A DNA stretch of 64,000 nt from a beta proteobacterium AAP99 (GCA_001295775.1 LJIA01000006.1:1-64000); one strand, 5' to 3'. Positions 7,550-17,777 are shown, counted from the first letter of the stretch. Notes: generated from the sequence alone by a model not told the origin. Numbers and translations: made by a program.

Positions 7550-9577
7550 TTACTTTGGATTGGACATATATTTGATCTTCACTGAAGACCAAATCTCATA
7601 ACCGAGCTTTGGCTGCACGAATTTACCACTGACTGGGCGATTATAACCAGACGTACCGGAGAGAAACGCCCCGACCTTAGTTGCGTAATCATCCCAATAA
7701 TTCTTCCCAACAAGAATCCCTGAGAATTGCAAGTACTCCAGCCCTACCCCGACTTTACCTGTGATCGTCGCGGTACGCACTTGGTTTACCTGACTGATGG
7801 GCTCAGTCACACCGTAGGTCGCAACGTGGTCTGATCCCCACCCGTATACACTTGCTGCGGGCATGCGCTTTTCAACTTCATAGATAACGGTCGTCCAGTA
7901 GTAATCCGGACCCGGTGAATCTATAAAAGTAGTATTACTATTCCACATAACCAAACCCCTGCTAGTGCCCTGTGGACCGGAACCCCAAATTTCATCTCGC
8001 GGATCAATCATCATCTTATCGTTAGTTTTTCTAGTTAGTGTCATGCGTGAGTTTGCACGGCCCGAGTTTCCGCACCCTGTTACTAGAGAGGACTCGTTTT
8101 TCACATCCCAATGCCGGGTAATCTCTTTAGTGGAAATAGAATTGGAGCGGCTGTAACCTGCGTTGATGCCAGGTGATGCGGGCACCCCTACACCGGTCAA
8201 TGGTATGGAGAGAGAGGCGCCAATATTCCAACCCCAGGTTTCACTTCTCATTTGCTCGGTGTCGTCTGTGATGTTCACGTCTTCTGCCGAGGGGTGGAGT
8301 TCACGCAGTGTTGCGCACGCAGCCGCATTATCAAGACTTATTTGCGTGCCATACGTAAAATAGTCCGCGTAAGGCCCAATCAGCACGCTGTGCTCTACCG
8401 ACTTATCGGTAACTCCGCGGTCATTAAATGATCTCGGGTTGTCCGGCAAATAAGTGTTTACGCGCCAGTTGGAAACATCCCATGTGCAGCGAAGCCGTTC
8501 CGCTGTCGTGGTGCCATTCGGAAAGCCATTGGCTGCAAACGTCCCAAGGCGATAACTCCTGCAAGCGTCGGCGCGAGGCCGGATCCCAGATAAGGCTTTC
8601 ATATCATTGCCGGGAGTCACGCCGCTCGTCTTGATGTAACCTTGAACAATTCGCTGGCACGGCCCCTGCGTATTGAGGCAGCCGGTAGACGCCTGCAGCC
8701 GAGACGCCACACCCCACCGCGTAAGGTCGTGCTGGGCCCGGGTGCTAAACAGATCGACCTGCACTGAAGCTTCGTCAGCCCTGAGCAGGCCTCCCCCCGC
8801 TTGTGCTCCGACCTTTTGTGCAGCCGTACCGGCGGTTTTGCTTGATTCCGTATCCGCCGAATAGATCGCATCAGGGTCATTAAGGCGACCATGCGCACTC
8901 TGTCCGTCGATCTTGCCGTCAGAGGAAACGCGGATCGGCGTCAGTCTCTCGCCTACCTTCAACACCGCCGTGCTGGGCGTTGACGACCCGTACAGGTCGA
9001 GAAGCGCATCTGATACTGCACCTGAATAGAAGAGCTGCTCGGCCAGCTCCTCGCGCTTCATCTTTAGCCCGCTTTCTTCTCCGCCGTTCTTAAGAAGCAC
9101 TGCGGTGCCGTCGTCGCCGATGCCGACGATCGGTAGCTCGTATTGATCGTGACTATCGAAAAGGATTGGCCCCGGGTACTGCTTCAGCGCCTCTTGGACC
9201 AGCTTTGACTTGAAAGCAGGGGATGTCACGTCAACGTAGACGATCGTTCCGCTTTTGCTAGCCAGTTCGCTCGGCGCGATCTGTTGAAACGCCCAACCGT
9301 GGGCAACCATCGCCTCTCCGAGAAGACCTCGCTGCTCAGACAGCGCGAGCACGGTCTGCTTTGGCGCCGCCGCACTCAGTCCTGGCTTGTCGATAGCTAC
9401 AGTCTCGCTGCCACAACCGGAGACAGCCGCCAGAGCGGCCAAGACGGCGGCACATGCAGCGGCGCGGCGCGTTGCATAGCGACGCGGTTTTGCGGCAGGT
9501 GGCGCGACCATCGGGCTACGCTTTTTGTTGCGCCGCAGGCGCACGTCGGTGCTGCGGTTGATTTCAATGCTGTCCAT
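7550..9577 (-). CDS. Putative leukocidin/hemolysin-like pore-forming lipoprotein
   Basis: A 675-residue secreted protein. The start chosen is the ATG preceded by GGGAGAAGCAAC, not an earlier in-frame start. A basic N-terminus (with KPRRYATRR) and hydrophobic stretch end in a lipobox VSGC, so Cys55 would be lipidated. Residues about 60-290 form a domain I cannot name. The last 300 residues are rich in alternating, Ser/Thr/Asn-laden strands: WGWNIGASLSIPL, INAGYSRSNSISTKEITRHW and DYYWTTVIYEVEKRM resemble the stem and cap strands of leukocidin/alpha-hemolysin and Vibrio cholerae cytolysin. Several Cys could form disulphides. It would act outside the cytoplasm, perhaps as a membrane-anchored pore former or recognition protein. 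The family call is a judgement by strand pattern and is uncertain. Confidence 0.5.
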   Translation of the reverse strand: MDSIEINRSTDVRLRRNKKRSPMVAPPAAKPRRYATRRAAACAAVLAALAAVSGCGSETVAIDKPGLSAAAPKQTVLALSEQRGLLGEAMVAHGWAFQQIAPSELASKSGTIVYVDVTSPAFKSKLVQEALKQYPGPILFDSHDQYELPIVGIGDDGTAVLLKNGGEESGLKMKREELAEQLFYSGAVSDALLDLYGSSTPSTAVLKVGERLTPIRVSSDGKIDGQSAHGRLNDPDAIYSADTESSKTAGTAAQKVGAQAGGGLLRADEASVQVDLFSTRAQHDLTRWGVASRLQASTGCLNTQGPCQRIVQGYIKTSGVTPGNDMKALSGIRPRADACRSYRLGTFAANGFPNGTTTAERLRCTWDVSNWRVNTYLPDNPRSFNDRGVTDKSVEHSVLIGPYADYFTYGTQISLDNAAACATLRELHPSAEDVNITDDTEQMRSETWGWNIGASLSIPLTGVGVPASPGINAGYSRSNSISTKEITRHWDVKNESSLVTGCGNSGRANSRMTLTRKTNDKMMIDPRDEIWGSGPQGTSRGLVMWNSNTTFIDSPGPDYYWTTVIYEVEKRMPAASVYGWGSDHVATYGVTEPISQVNQVRTATITGKVGVGLEYLQFSGILVGKNYWDDYATKVGAFLSGTSGYNRPVSGKFVQPKLGYEIWSSVKIKYMSNPK

Positions 9578-9967
9578 GTTGCTTCTCCCGTCGGTGGTTT
9601 GCCTGACCCTTGAATGGGCCTGCGCAGTTTGATGGCCAGAAGCGATCTTTGCGGTCATTTCCGGAGACACGCGCCAAAATCGGAAGTCACTCGTCGGAGC
9701 GGAGCCATTTGCACTGCCGCAGATGTGTCAAGTTGCTTTTACGTGAACACAAGTCCTTGGAAATTGACAACTTTGTCTCCTACGCTGACCACTCAGCTTC
9801 GTTCAACGTTTGTTCACCCTCCGAACGCCGTCGCTTAAGCCTTGTTCAACTGAGCGCTGCGGCATGGGTGCACACCGCGTTGATCCGACGTGCCCGTGAA
9901 GCTGGGTGAGAACTGCCCCGCCACTTGAAGGCAGCTCTTCGGTGCGTCTGCTGTGTGAGGAACAGAC
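9578..9967. promoter_or_regulatory. Divergent control region, toxin-like gene and AraC regulator
   Basis: 390 bases between two diverging starts. Both genes have good ribosome sites (GGGAG for the lipoprotein, GAGGAA for the regulator), so both promoters should lie here. No -35/-10 pair or operator was picked out with confidence. Confidence 0.45.
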
Positions 9968-11458
9968 ATGTCAAAGGCCATGCTGCCGCACGCTGCCCTA
10001 TCGCAGCTGCGTGAGCAAATCACTGCTTGCAAGATCTCGGCGCATGAAGGCATCAAGCGCCTGGACGCTGTTCGAGAAGATGCTGTCAGTGCGCGCGACC
10101 ACGAAACCGAACTGAACGCTTTGCTTCAGTTGACCCACCTGTACTCGCGAGAAGGCCAACTCGTAGATGCGCGAAGACACCTGGAGGCGGCGCGCACTTT
10201 GGTGGCGCGGCGCTTCGGTGCGGATGCCCAGATTCGACTGCGATCAATCGAGCTGATTTTCATGCGCCAGTGCGGAGACCACTTCGGCGCAATGCTCGCA
10301 GCGACGAACCTGGTCGAGCTGTGCGTATCCGACAAGCTGCAGTCCGAACAAGTACGCACGCTCATCCAGCTGTGCACCATGTATGCGGAAGAGGGCGCCG
10401 CGCATGTCGCTGCCGTCACCTTGCGCTGGGGCCAGGAGCGCTGCACCGTTCAACCGGGGTGGGAACCCTACCGTGCAGTTCTGCAGACTGCTGAGATCGA
10501 CTACTGGAAGCGCTATCTGGTCCAGAAGCTTGACTTTCATCGCGACCGCATGTTTCAAACGAGGGCCGAACAATGGGAGGAACCCGACCCCGAGACCGTG
10601 TTTCGTCGTATTGAAGCGCTTCGTGACGGGCTGGAGATACGCATCGCTGCATCGGATTGCCTGGCGCCTGGATTGGCTGAACGTTGTCTGCTTGCGCTTA
10701 GGCGATCGGACGCGGAATTGGCCCTCGTGAAGCAGAAACCTGAGAGCGCGCGGGCGGCAATCGAGCTTTACCGAACAGCGTTTGGCTCAGGACATTTGGA
10801 GGTCGCGTATCTCTTCCTGGAAACGCTGGTGCCCTGCTTGGTACGCGACGGTCTGGCTTTGCAAGCGCATTCACTACTGACCGAGTTTTCAAAGCAGTGG
10901 CCCGCACCGCAAGGACTCGTGGCGAGAGAACTCTCTTACTGCCAATGGAAGGTCAGCGAGGCGCTCGGCCGCCAGACCGAGGGACTTCACGCATTGAAGC
11001 GCTATCTTGGGCACTGTCGCGACAGAAGTCTGAAGCAGGCGAGTGCTTTCCCGGTGGTCGCTGGCCTACAGACCGGGGCTAACTCTGCCTCGTCGCGCAG
11101 CGTCAGCCTTTCGCGCCACCCTAGCTACCTGAGGCAAGCCGAAAAGATCATCGAAGAACGGTTTACTGACCCCAATTTGACTATTGCCGAGATTGCAGTG
11201 CTTTGTGGCGTCAGCGAGCGCACTGTACGTGAAGCGTTCGTGCTGCATCACGGTGTTTCGCCCAAGGAGTTCCTGACATCACGCAGAGTCGACGCGATGT
11301 CGAACATACTTGCGAGCCAGGCGGGTAGCCGAAGCGCAGCCACCCTGCGCTCCGTCGCACTTCGATGCGGCGCCGCAAGACCGGATCGACTGACGAAAGC
11401 GTTTCTGAAGCGATTTGGCACATCTCGAGAGGACTATGTCCAGTCCTGCCAGGCCTAG
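9968..11458 (+). CDS. Helical-repeat AraC-family transcription regulator
   Basis: A 496-residue protein. Residues about 1-370 are helical with TPR-like repeats (for example ELNALLQLTHLYSREGQLVDARRHL near residue 55). Residues about 380-496 form a full AraC/XylS domain with both helix-turn-helix units: first LTIAEIAVLCGVSERTVREAF, linker VSPKEFLTSRRVDAM, second ATLRSVALRCGAARPDRLTKAFLKRFGTS. It is thus the complete form of the architecture seen at 1478-4202. The start has a GAGGAA ribosome site. It diverges from the toxin-like lipoprotein gene and is the obvious candidate to control it. The inducing signal is unknown. Confidence 0.7.
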   Translation: MSKAMLPHAALSQLREQITACKISAHEGIKRLDAVREDAVSARDHETELNALLQLTHLYSREGQLVDARRHLEAARTLVARRFGADAQIRLRSIELIFMRQCGDHFGAMLAATNLVELCVSDKLQSEQVRTLIQLCTMYAEEGAAHVAAVTLRWGQERCTVQPGWEPYRAVLQTAEIDYWKRYLVQKLDFHRDRMFQTRAEQWEEPDPETVFRRIEALRDGLEIRIAASDCLAPGLAERCLLALRRSDAELALVKQKPESARAAIELYRTAFGSGHLEVAYLFLETLVPCLVRDGLALQAHSLLTEFSKQWPAPQGLVARELSYCQWKVSEALGRQTEGLHALKRYLGHCRDRSLKQASAFPVVAGLQTGANSASSRSVSLSRHPSYLRQAEKIIEERFTDPNLTIAEIAVLCGVSERTVREAFVLHHGVSPKEFLTSRRVDAMSNILASQAGSRSAATLRSVALRCGAARPDRLTKAFLKRFGTSREDYVQSCQA

Positions 11459-11844
11459 AACACGCACGCTCATTCTTCAGTGGCGAAGAAGCCTCTCCGG
11501 CCGCCGCTTGTTCGGCAAACTACCTGCACCGCGGGCAGCAAAGCACAGATCCATTGACTCGGAACTCGACTGCATCGGTTTGATGCGGCACCAGCATTAT
11601 TGAACGCCCCGCCCACGGCAGGTGTAGCACCTGATAGACCGCGAGGAGGCGGAGGCGAAAGCCGCCTTCGATCCCAATCGCACCACACCTCGCCTTTGCG
11701 AAACCGGCAGGCGGCGCACCGGCGCTGCGTTCCGAGGCCAGTCCCGTGCTCGCGTTCAATCAGCGGATTGACCCGCCCTGCGCGCACGATGCAGCCCTGC
11801 TGTCCGGCGGGCAGCGCGCGCCGCATCGCCGGTGGAGCACGCAC
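11459..11844. other. Intergenic region, no gene called
   Basis: 386 bases between convergent genes. Minus-strand frames run through it (for example 11520-11759, ending FRVNGSVLCCPRCR) but match no family and have no clear start. GC-rich self-complementary sequence around 11645-11672 (GGCGGAGGCGAAAGCCGCC) could help end transcription. Confidence 0.4.
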
Positions 11845-12849
11845 TCAGGCGGTGCTTATCCGGGCCAGACGCGGGTGCATCACCCGGCGCCACAGCGGCG
11901 GCAGCCAGGCCAGGACCACCATGCCGGCATAGCCCATGGGCAGCTGCGGTGCCGCGGGTGTGGCGCGCAAGGCTTCGTAAGGGCGTTCAGGATGCGCGTG
12001 ATGGTCGGCGTGGCGCTCGAGGTTGAAGAGGAAGGCGTTGGACAGCCAGTGGTCGCTGTCCCAGCTGTGCTCATGCCCCACCGTCTGCCCGCGCTCGCGC
12101 GTCAGGCCATAGTGCTCCAGATAGTTCGTGGTCTCCAGCAGAAGCACGGCGATCAGTGCCTGCAGGGCCCAGAACGCAAGCCCCGCCCAGCCGGCCAGCG
12201 CAAAAGCCAGCGCGGCATAGGCGGCCGAAAGCGCCGTGAGCTGCCAGACTCGGTCGTGCAGCACCGACAGGCCTCGATGCTCGCGGCGCATGCCTTCAAG
12301 CTTGAGCGCGTGGGCAAAGCTGCCGGAGAGCGAGCGCACCCAGAAGGCGTAGACGTTCTCGCCGAAGCGCGCGGTTGCGGGGTCGTCGCGAGTGCCCACG
12401 CGCACGTGGTGGCCGCGGTTGTGCTCTACATAGAAATGGCCGTAGCCCACCAGCGCCAGGCCGATCTGCGCCAGGCCGCGATCGAGCGCACCGGGGCGGT
12501 GGCCCATTTCATGGGCCGCGGTGATGCCGATGCCGCCTGTGGCGGTACCCACGCTGCCCGCCAGCAGCAGCAAGGCGCCCGGCGACAGTTCCGGGGCCAC
12601 ACTTACCGCCCAGATCACGAGGGCATACAGGCCGGGGACGGTGAGGCGCGGCAGCCAGGCCACCCAGCTGCGCACCGCATTGGTGCTGGCCGCGGGTAGC
12701 GACCAGACCGGGCGCGGGCCGATGAGCAGGTCCAGCAGCGGCAGGATGGCGTAGACCAGCAGCAGCGTCATCCAGGGCAGCCCCTTTTGAAACCAATGCC
12801 AGGGCCCGATGATCAGCAGCAGCGCGAGCAGAAAGCGAAGGCCGTTCAT
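11845..12849 (-). CDS. AlkB-type alkane/fatty-acid hydroxylase
   Basis: A 334-residue integral membrane non-heme di-iron enzyme of the alkane 1-monooxygenase/fatty-acid desaturase group. The three histidine boxes are present: HEMGH at 113-117, HNRGHH at 143-148 and LERHADHH at 277-284, together with the AlkB signature NYLEHYG at 242-248. Hydrophobic segments near residues 5-40, 75-110, 125-140 and 205-240 fit the six-helix topology. It would hydroxylate a terminal methyl group using electrons from rubredoxin; no rubredoxin or reductase gene is in the window. The start ATG has AAAGGG upstream; longer in-frame extensions lack this and would reach into the divergent gene. The substrate cannot be told from sequence. 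Confidence 0.85.
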   Translation of the reverse strand: MNGLRFLLALLLIIGPWHWFQKGLPWMTLLLVYAILPLLDLLIGPRPVWSLPAASTNAVRSWVAWLPRLTVPGLYALVIWAVSVAPELSPGALLLLAGSVGTATGGIGITAAHEMGHRPGALDRGLAQIGLALVGYGHFYVEHNRGHHVRVGTRDDPATARFGENVYAFWVRSLSGSFAHALKLEGMRREHRGLSVLHDRVWQLTALSAAYAALAFALAGWAGLAFWALQALIAVLLLETTNYLEHYGLTRERGQTVGHEHSWDSDHWLSNAFLFNLERHADHHAHPERPYEALRATPAAPQLPMGYAGMVVLAWLPPLWRRVMHPRLARISTA

Positions 12850-12971
12850 GGCCCTTTTATACGGTGGGTTTTCCCAAGGGCCAATGCTCCGCATGACGCG
12901 GATGCCTGCGGCACAATGCCCGCACGCCAACATCCGCCGCCCCAGCGGCGTGTTACCCACACCACGAGACC

Positions 12972-13559
12972 ATGAGCACACTGGACCAAGCCGCCCTCGA
13001 CACCCTGTTCTTCAACGCCCGCACCCACAACGGCTGGCAGGACAAGCCCGTGGATGACGCACTGCTCAAGCGCCTGTTCGACACGCTCAAGTGGGGCCCG
13101 ACGAGCGCCAACTGTTCGCCCCTGCGCATCCAGTTCGTCACAAGCGAGGCCGCCAAGGCCCGGCTGGTGCCGCTGATGATGCAGGGCAACCAGGAGAAGG
13201 TGCGCACGGCGCCCGTCACGGCCATCCTGGGCATGGACATGGCCTTCTACGAATATCTGCCCAAGCTCTTTCCGCACACCGACGCGCGCAGTTGGTTTGC
13301 CGGCAACGACGAAGCCATCCGCAACACGGCCTTTCGCAATAGCAGCCTGCAGGGCGGCTACTTCATCCTAGCCGCGCGGGCGCTGGGCCTGGACTGCGGG
13401 CCGATGAGCGGCTTTGACGCGCCCAAAGTGGACGCCGAGTTCTGGGGCGGCACCGCAGTCAAGACCAACTTCGTCTGCAGCCTGGGCTACGGGGACCCCG
13501 CCAAGTTGTTTGGCCGCAGCCCGCGGTTCGAATTTGACGAGGTGTGCAAGATCGTCTGA
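12972..13559 (+). CDS. rutE: RutE/HadB-like nitroreductase (malonic semialdehyde reductase)
   Basis: A 195-residue FMN-dependent NAD(P)H oxidoreductase, the same length as E. coli RutE. Family features are the opening ARTHNGW, the FMN-binding segment [12 protein letters not shown], the mid-protein [26 protein letters not shown] and the closing LGYGD motif. RutE reduces malonic semialdehyde from pyrimidine breakdown, but no other rut genes are present, so the real substrate is open and a general nitroreductase is possible. It diverges from the AlkB-type gene with 122 bases between the starts. Confidence 0.8.
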   Translation: MSTLDQAALDTLFFNARTHNGWQDKPVDDALLKRLFDTLKWGPTSANCSPLRIQFVTSEAAKARLVPLMMQGNQEKVRTAPVTAILGMDMAFYEYLPKLFPHTDARSWFAGNDEAIRNTAFRNSSLQGGYFILAARALGLDCGPMSGFDAPKVDAEFWGGTAVKTNFVCSLGYGDPAKLFGRSPRFEFDEVCKIV

Positions 13560-13656
13560 TCTCGGTAGGCGGGCTGGCGACCCCATGATCGCGGGATTCG
13601 CCGGCACGCGGGCTGGATCGACACTCCTGGGGATCTTCACGCCCCCGGGAGCAATC

Positions 13657-14265
13657 ATGGCGATCTTCACCAAGTACCTCACAGCCGAAGGCTTCAACAA
13701 GAGTGCCAACACCCTAAGCGACTACATGGCCGGCGTGCTGGCCTGCCTGCAGGGCCGCGTGGGTAGCGAGCCGCTGTATCGCACGCGCGTGCCGCTGCTC
13801 AACACGCGGATGTCAGAGTGGCTCGGGCAGCGCAAGCTCGGGCCGCGCAAGACCGAAAAGATGGTCGCACTCGGCGGCGATGGCGATCAGTTCATCCAGT
13901 TTGCCGACCAACTGGTTGAAGAGACCATCAATGCCGTCTTGCCGGCCCCGCCACGCGCGCCGCAAAACATCAGCTTCACGCAGATCCCGGCGGACAAACT
14001 CGTCTACGGCAGCACGCGAGTGCAGGGCCTGGTCAGCGTGGACGTGAACATCAAGACCAAGATCGCGTCGGTGTACTCGATGGGCAAGACTTACACCGGC
14101 CACGGCCCCACCACCAGCCTGGGCATGGGCGCCCTGCACTGCCACGTCGGCAACGGCGACGGCATCGGCTTCAAGTGGGTTGCCGACGTGCTGCACATTC
14201 TGGCGTGGGGCCAGAAAAGCGGCTCGGCAGGCGCCGGAACGTCCGGCTACAAGTGGACGACTTGA
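13657..14265 (+). CDS. Hypothetical protein of unknown family
   Basis: A 202-residue protein with a good ribosome site (GGGAG, 6 bases before ATG). It opens MAIFTKYLTAEGFNKSANTL and is probably soluble: no signal peptide or membrane segment. The N-terminal half is helical and basic (LGQRKLGPRKTEKM). The C-terminal half looks like a beta-rich fold with Gly/Thr/Ser (for example GLVSVDVNIKTKIASVYSM and GMGALHCHVGNGDGIGF). I recognise no family. An 11-bp inverted repeat follows the stop. It stands alone between rutE and the convergent rlmB. Confidence 0.6.
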   Translation: MAIFTKYLTAEGFNKSANTLSDYMAGVLACLQGRVGSEPLYRTRVPLLNTRMSEWLGQRKLGPRKTEKMVALGGDGDQFIQFADQLVEETINAVLPAPPRAPQNISFTQIPADKLVYGSTRVQGLVSVDVNIKTKIASVYSMGKTYTGHGPTTSLGMGALHCHVGNGDGIGFKWVADVLHILAWGQKSGSAGAGTSGYKWTT

Positions 14266-14282
14266 AGCAGTTCGATCATCAC

Positions 14283-14329
14283 AAGCTGGCCGAATTCGAT
14301 CTTTTGAAAATGAGCGAATCGGCCAGCTT
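14283..14329. repeat. Inverted repeat behind hypothetical gene
   Basis: Perfect 11-bp arms AAGCTGGCCGA/TCGGCCAGCTT separated by 25 bases, between two convergent genes. No T-run follows on the plus strand, so if it ends transcription it is not a textbook intrinsic terminator. Confidence 0.45.
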
Positions 14330-14395
14330 CCGGATGTCTGTAGCGGCTTTCGAGCCGATGGATAGCTCTTGCTGATTGCATCCGAAACTGACTGA

Positions 14396-15139
14396 TCACT
14401 CAGTCGATCGGCGCTGCCGCACGACCTCGAACAAGCACACACCAGCTGCCACTGAAACGTTCAGGCTCTCCACGCTGCCCGCCATCGGGATGCTGACGAG
14501 CTGGTCGCAACGCTCGCCGGTCAGGCGGCGCATGCCCTCACCTTCTGCGCCGAGCACCAGCGCCGTGGCACCGCGCAGGTCGGCGTCATAGAGCGTGGTC
14601 TTGGCCGCGTCGCTGGTGCCGGTGATCCAGATGTTGCGCTCCTTGAGCTCTTCCATGGTCCGCGCCAGGTTGGTCACGGCGAAGTACGGCACCGTATCGG
14701 CCGCGCCGCTGGCCACCTTGCTCACAGTGGCGTTGATGCCGCAGGAGCGGTCGCGCGGCGCCACCACGGCGTGTGCGCCCGCACCGTCGGCCACGCGCAG
14801 GCAGGCACCGAGGTTGTGCGGATCGGTCACGCCATCGAGCAGCAGCAGCAGGGGCGGCTCGGTGAGCGCGTCGAGCAGGTCGTCAAGCGAGCGCGCGAGT
14901 TCGACCGTGTCGGCCTGCGCCACCACGCCCTGGTGGCGGCTGGTGCCAGCCATACGGTCCAGACGCTCGCCATCGACCTGATGCACGCTGAGCTTGAACT
15001 CGGCCGCCAGACGCAGCAGGTCCTGCATGCGCTTGTCGTGCCGGGTGGTTTCGACGTAGATCGCCTTGACGCTGGCGGGCGCGGAACGCAGGCGCGTCCG
15101 GACGGCATGGAAGCCGAAGAGCAGTTGTGGCTTGGACAT
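14396..15139 (-). CDS. rlmB: 23S rRNA Gm2251 2'-O-methyltransferase RlmB
   Basis: A 247-residue SpoU-family methyltransferase that methylates the ribose of G2251 in the 23S rRNA P loop. The N-terminal substrate-binding domain is followed by the knotted SPOUT domain with its three motifs: [32 protein letters not shown] and [22 protein letters not shown]. Length is normal. It follows rnr on the same strand with 19 bases between them, an arrangement also found in E. coli (rnr-rlmB). Confidence 0.95.
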   Translation of the reverse strand: MSKPQLLFGFHAVRTRLRSAPASVKAIYVETTRHDKRMQDLLRLAAEFKLSVHQVDGERLDRMAGTSRHQGVVAQADTVELARSLDDLLDALTEPPLLLLLDGVTDPHNLGACLRVADGAGAHAVVAPRDRSCGINATVSKVASGAADTVPYFAVTNLARTMEELKERNIWITGTSDAAKTTLYDADLRGATALVLGAEGEGMRRLTGERCDQLVSIPMAGSVESLNVSVAAGVCLFEVVRQRRSTE

Positions 15140-15158
15140 GGATGATCTGGTTGGCGGG

Positions 15159-17606
15159 TCAGCGGCGCCCGCGCTTGTTCTTGGCCGCGCTGCGGCGCGC
15201 CATGTTCTTGGTGGCCGCGCCCTTCTTGAAGGCTGTTTCCTGCTGCTTGCCCTGCTTGCGTGACTCGATCGCCTGCTTCACGGCCGGCGTCTTGACCTTG
15301 GGGCCCTTGAGTTGCTTCGCTGGCCGCGCGGACTTGCGGCCCGCACCTGAATCGTCCGCCTGCTCGGCCTGGGCACCTGGGCTCTTTACCAAGCGGAAGT
15401 CCATGCGGCGCGCCTCGATGTCCACCCGCGCCAGCTGCACATGGATTCGGTCGGTCAGGCGGTAGCGGATGCCGCTGTGCTCGCCGCGCAGCTCGTGCAT
15501 GCTCTCATTGAACTGGAAGTACTCGGTGCCCAGCTCGCTGACGTGCACCAGGCCGTCGACATAGAGCGAGTCGAGCGTGACGAACACGCCGAAGGGCGCC
15601 ACACCGCTGATGGTGCCGCTGAACTCCTCGCCCACGCGGTCGCGCATGTAGTAGCACTTGAGCCAGGCGGTCACGTCGTTGCTGGCTTCGTCGGCCCGGC
15701 GCTCGTTGGCCGAGCACACCAGACCGAGCTTGTCCCAGCGGTCGTGCGCAAAGGCAGCGGCCTCTTTCTTGTTGCTTGGTGGCGGCAGCTTGCGTTCACC
15801 GACATCCCCGCTGGGGGTGTAGCTCTGCTTGGCCAGGATGGCCTTGAGCACGCGGTGCACCAGTAGATCCGGGTAGCGGCGGATCGGCGAGGTGAAGTGG
15901 GCGTAGGCCTCGTAGGACAGGCCGAAGTGGCCGGCGTTATCCGGGCTGTAGTGCGCCTGCTGCAGGCTGCGCAGCAGCATGGTCTGCAGCAGCTGCGCGT
16001 CCGGCCGCGGCGTGATCTTCTTCATCAGCGCGGCGTAGTCCTTGGCCTGGGGGTCGTCACCACCGGTAAGCAGCAGGCCCACGGTCTTGAGGAACTCGCG
16101 CAGGTTCTGCAGCTTGTCGGGCGTGGGGCCTTCATGCACGCGGTACAGCGCCAGCTGCTTGTTACGGTGGATGAAGTCAGCCGTGCAGACGTTGGCCGCG
16201 AGCATGCACTCCTCAATCAGCTTGTGGGCATCGTTGCGTACGCGCGGGATGATGCGCTCGATGCGCCCGACGGCGTTGCACTCGATGTAGGTCTCCACGG
16301 TCTCGAAGTCGATCGCACCACGTGCCACGCGAGCCTTGGCAAAGGCGCGATAGACCTCGTAGAGCTGTTCGAGCTGCGGGATGATGGCTTTGCGCTTCTC
16401 GCGCGCCGGCGCGGTGGGCTGTGAAAGGATTGCCCAGACCTCGTTGTAGGTCAGGCGCGCCGCCGAATGCATGACGCCCGGATAGAACTGATAGGCATGG
16501 ATCGCGCCTTCGGCCGTGACCACCATGTCGCAGACCATGCACAGGCGATCCACGTCGGGGTTGAGCGAGCACAGACCGTTGGAGAGCTTCTCCGGCAGCA
16601 TGGGGATCACCCGGCGCGGGAAGTAGACGCTGGTGGAGCGCAGACGGGCATCTGTATCAAGTGCGTCGCCGTCCTGCACATAGTGGCTCACGTCGGCAAT
16701 GGCCACCAGCAGCCGGAAGCCCGGCTGCGCAGTCTTCCCGCGGCCGATCGTGTACGGCTCGCAATACACCGCGTCGTCAAAGTCGCGCGCATCCTCGCCG
16801 TCGATGGTGACCAGGGGCACATCGCGCAGGTCCACGCGGCCTGCCAAGTCCACATCGCGCACCACATCGGGCAGCCCCGCAGCCTGCTTGCGCGCGGCGT
16901 CGCCGAACTCGTAGGGCACATCGAACTTGCGCACGGCAATCTCGATTTCCATGCCGGGATCGTCCACCTCCCCCAGCACTTCGACCACGCGGCCCAGCGG
17001 CTGGCTGTAGCGCGAAGGCTGCTGCACGATCTCGACCATCACGACCTGGCCGGGCTGCGCGCCACCGCTCTCGGTGGGCGGCACGAGGATGTCGTGCTTG
17101 ATGCGCTGGTCTTCCGGTACCACCACGGTGATGCCGCGCTCCGCGATGAAGCGGCCCACCAGCTTGTTGGTGCGCCGCTCAATCACTTCAGCAATCACGC
17201 CTTCGGGCTTGCCGCGGCGATCCACGCCGATCTGCTTGGCGAGCACGCGGTCGCCATGCAGCACCTTGGTCATTTCCTTGGCGGGCAGATAGAGGTCTGG
17301 CCCACCGTCGTCGCGAATCAGGAAGCCGAAGCCGTCCCGATGGCCCTGGACCTTGCCGGCGAGAAGGTCGATGCGCGAAGGCAGCAATACATGACCCTTG
17401 CGGTTCACAAGTACTCGACCTTCACGCTGGAGGATCTCCAGGAGGGCCTCCACCTTGGCGGTGTCGATCGCAGGTAGCCCCAGCGCGCTCACCAGCTCGG
17501 GTAGTGCGACTGGCGCCTGCGCAGCCGCAAGCGCCGTCACGATGGACTCAGCAGTCAGTGCAGTGCTGCCTGCGGTGGTGGCCGTTGTTGTTGTCTTTCT
17601 TGGCAT
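15159..17606 (-). CDS. rnr: Ribonuclease R
   Basis: An 815-residue processive 3'-5' exoribonuclease that degrades structured RNA. In order: an N-terminal winged-helix region (about residues 20-85), OB-type cold-shock domains, the RNB catalytic domain with the metal-binding run [13 protein letters not shown], and a C-terminal S1 domain ([19 protein letters not shown]) followed by a Lys/Arg-rich tail with [13 protein letters not shown] and KNKRGRR. Length is typical. Transcribed with rlmB, and divergent from the tRNA-Leu gene 86 bases away. Confidence 0.97.
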   Translation of the reverse strand: MPRKTTTTATTAGSTALTAESIVTALAAAQAPVALPELVSALGLPAIDTAKVEALLEILQREGRVLVNRKGHVLLPSRIDLLAGKVQGHRDGFGFLIRDDGGPDLYLPAKEMTKVLHGDRVLAKQIGVDRRGKPEGVIAEVIERRTNKLVGRFIAERGITVVVPEDQRIKHDILVPPTESGGAQPGQVVMVEIVQQPSRYSQPLGRVVEVLGEVDDPGMEIEIAVRKFDVPYEFGDAARKQAAGLPDVVRDVDLAGRVDLRDVPLVTIDGEDARDFDDAVYCEPYTIGRGKTAQPGFRLLVAIADVSHYVQDGDALDTDARLRSTSVYFPRRVIPMLPEKLSNGLCSLNPDVDRLCMVCDMVVTAEGAIHAYQFYPGVMHSAARLTYNEVWAILSQPTAPAREKRKAIIPQLEQLYEVYRAFAKARVARGAIDFETVETYIECNAVGRIERIIPRVRNDAHKLIEECMLAANVCTADFIHRNKQLALYRVHEGPTPDKLQNLREFLKTVGLLLTGGDDPQAKDYAALMKKITPRPDAQLLQTMLLRSLQQAHYSPDNAGHFGLSYEAYAHFTSPIRRYPDLLVHRVLKAILAKQSYTPSGDVGERKLPPPSNKKEAAAFAHDRWDKLGLVCSANERRADEASNDVTAWLKCYYMRDRVGEEFSGTISGVAPFGVFVTLDSLYVDGLVHVSELGTEYFQFNESMHELRGEHSGIRYRLTDRIHVQLARVDIEARRMDFRLVKSPGAQAEQADDSGAGRKSARPAKQLKGPKVKTPAVKQAIESRKQGKQQETAFKKGAATKNMARRSAAKNKRGRR

Positions 17607-17651
17607 ATGTCTCTTGGATGCGGCCCGCCCAAGACGTGGACGGGCCTGAAT

Positions 17652-17679
17652 TTGACCGGGCAGAAAAATCGCCTATACT
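17652..17679 (+). promoter_or_regulatory. Sigma-70 promoter of tRNA-Leu
   Basis: TTGACC as -35 and TATACT as -10 with a 16-base spacer. The predicted start of transcription falls about 6-8 bases before the mature tRNA. Confidence 0.75.
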
Positions 17680-17692
17680 CTTTGTCTCACCT

Positions 17693-17772
<80 letters not shown>

Positions 17773-17777
<5 letters not shown>

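Noticed and set aside
11470-11844. Minus-strand frames after the AlkB-type gene
   Set aside because: Competing frames, no clear start and no family; composition explains the openness.
15441-17477. Long plus-strand frames opposite rnr
   Set aside because: RNase R on the minus strand has all expected motifs; the opposite frames are His/Gln/Val-rich shadows.
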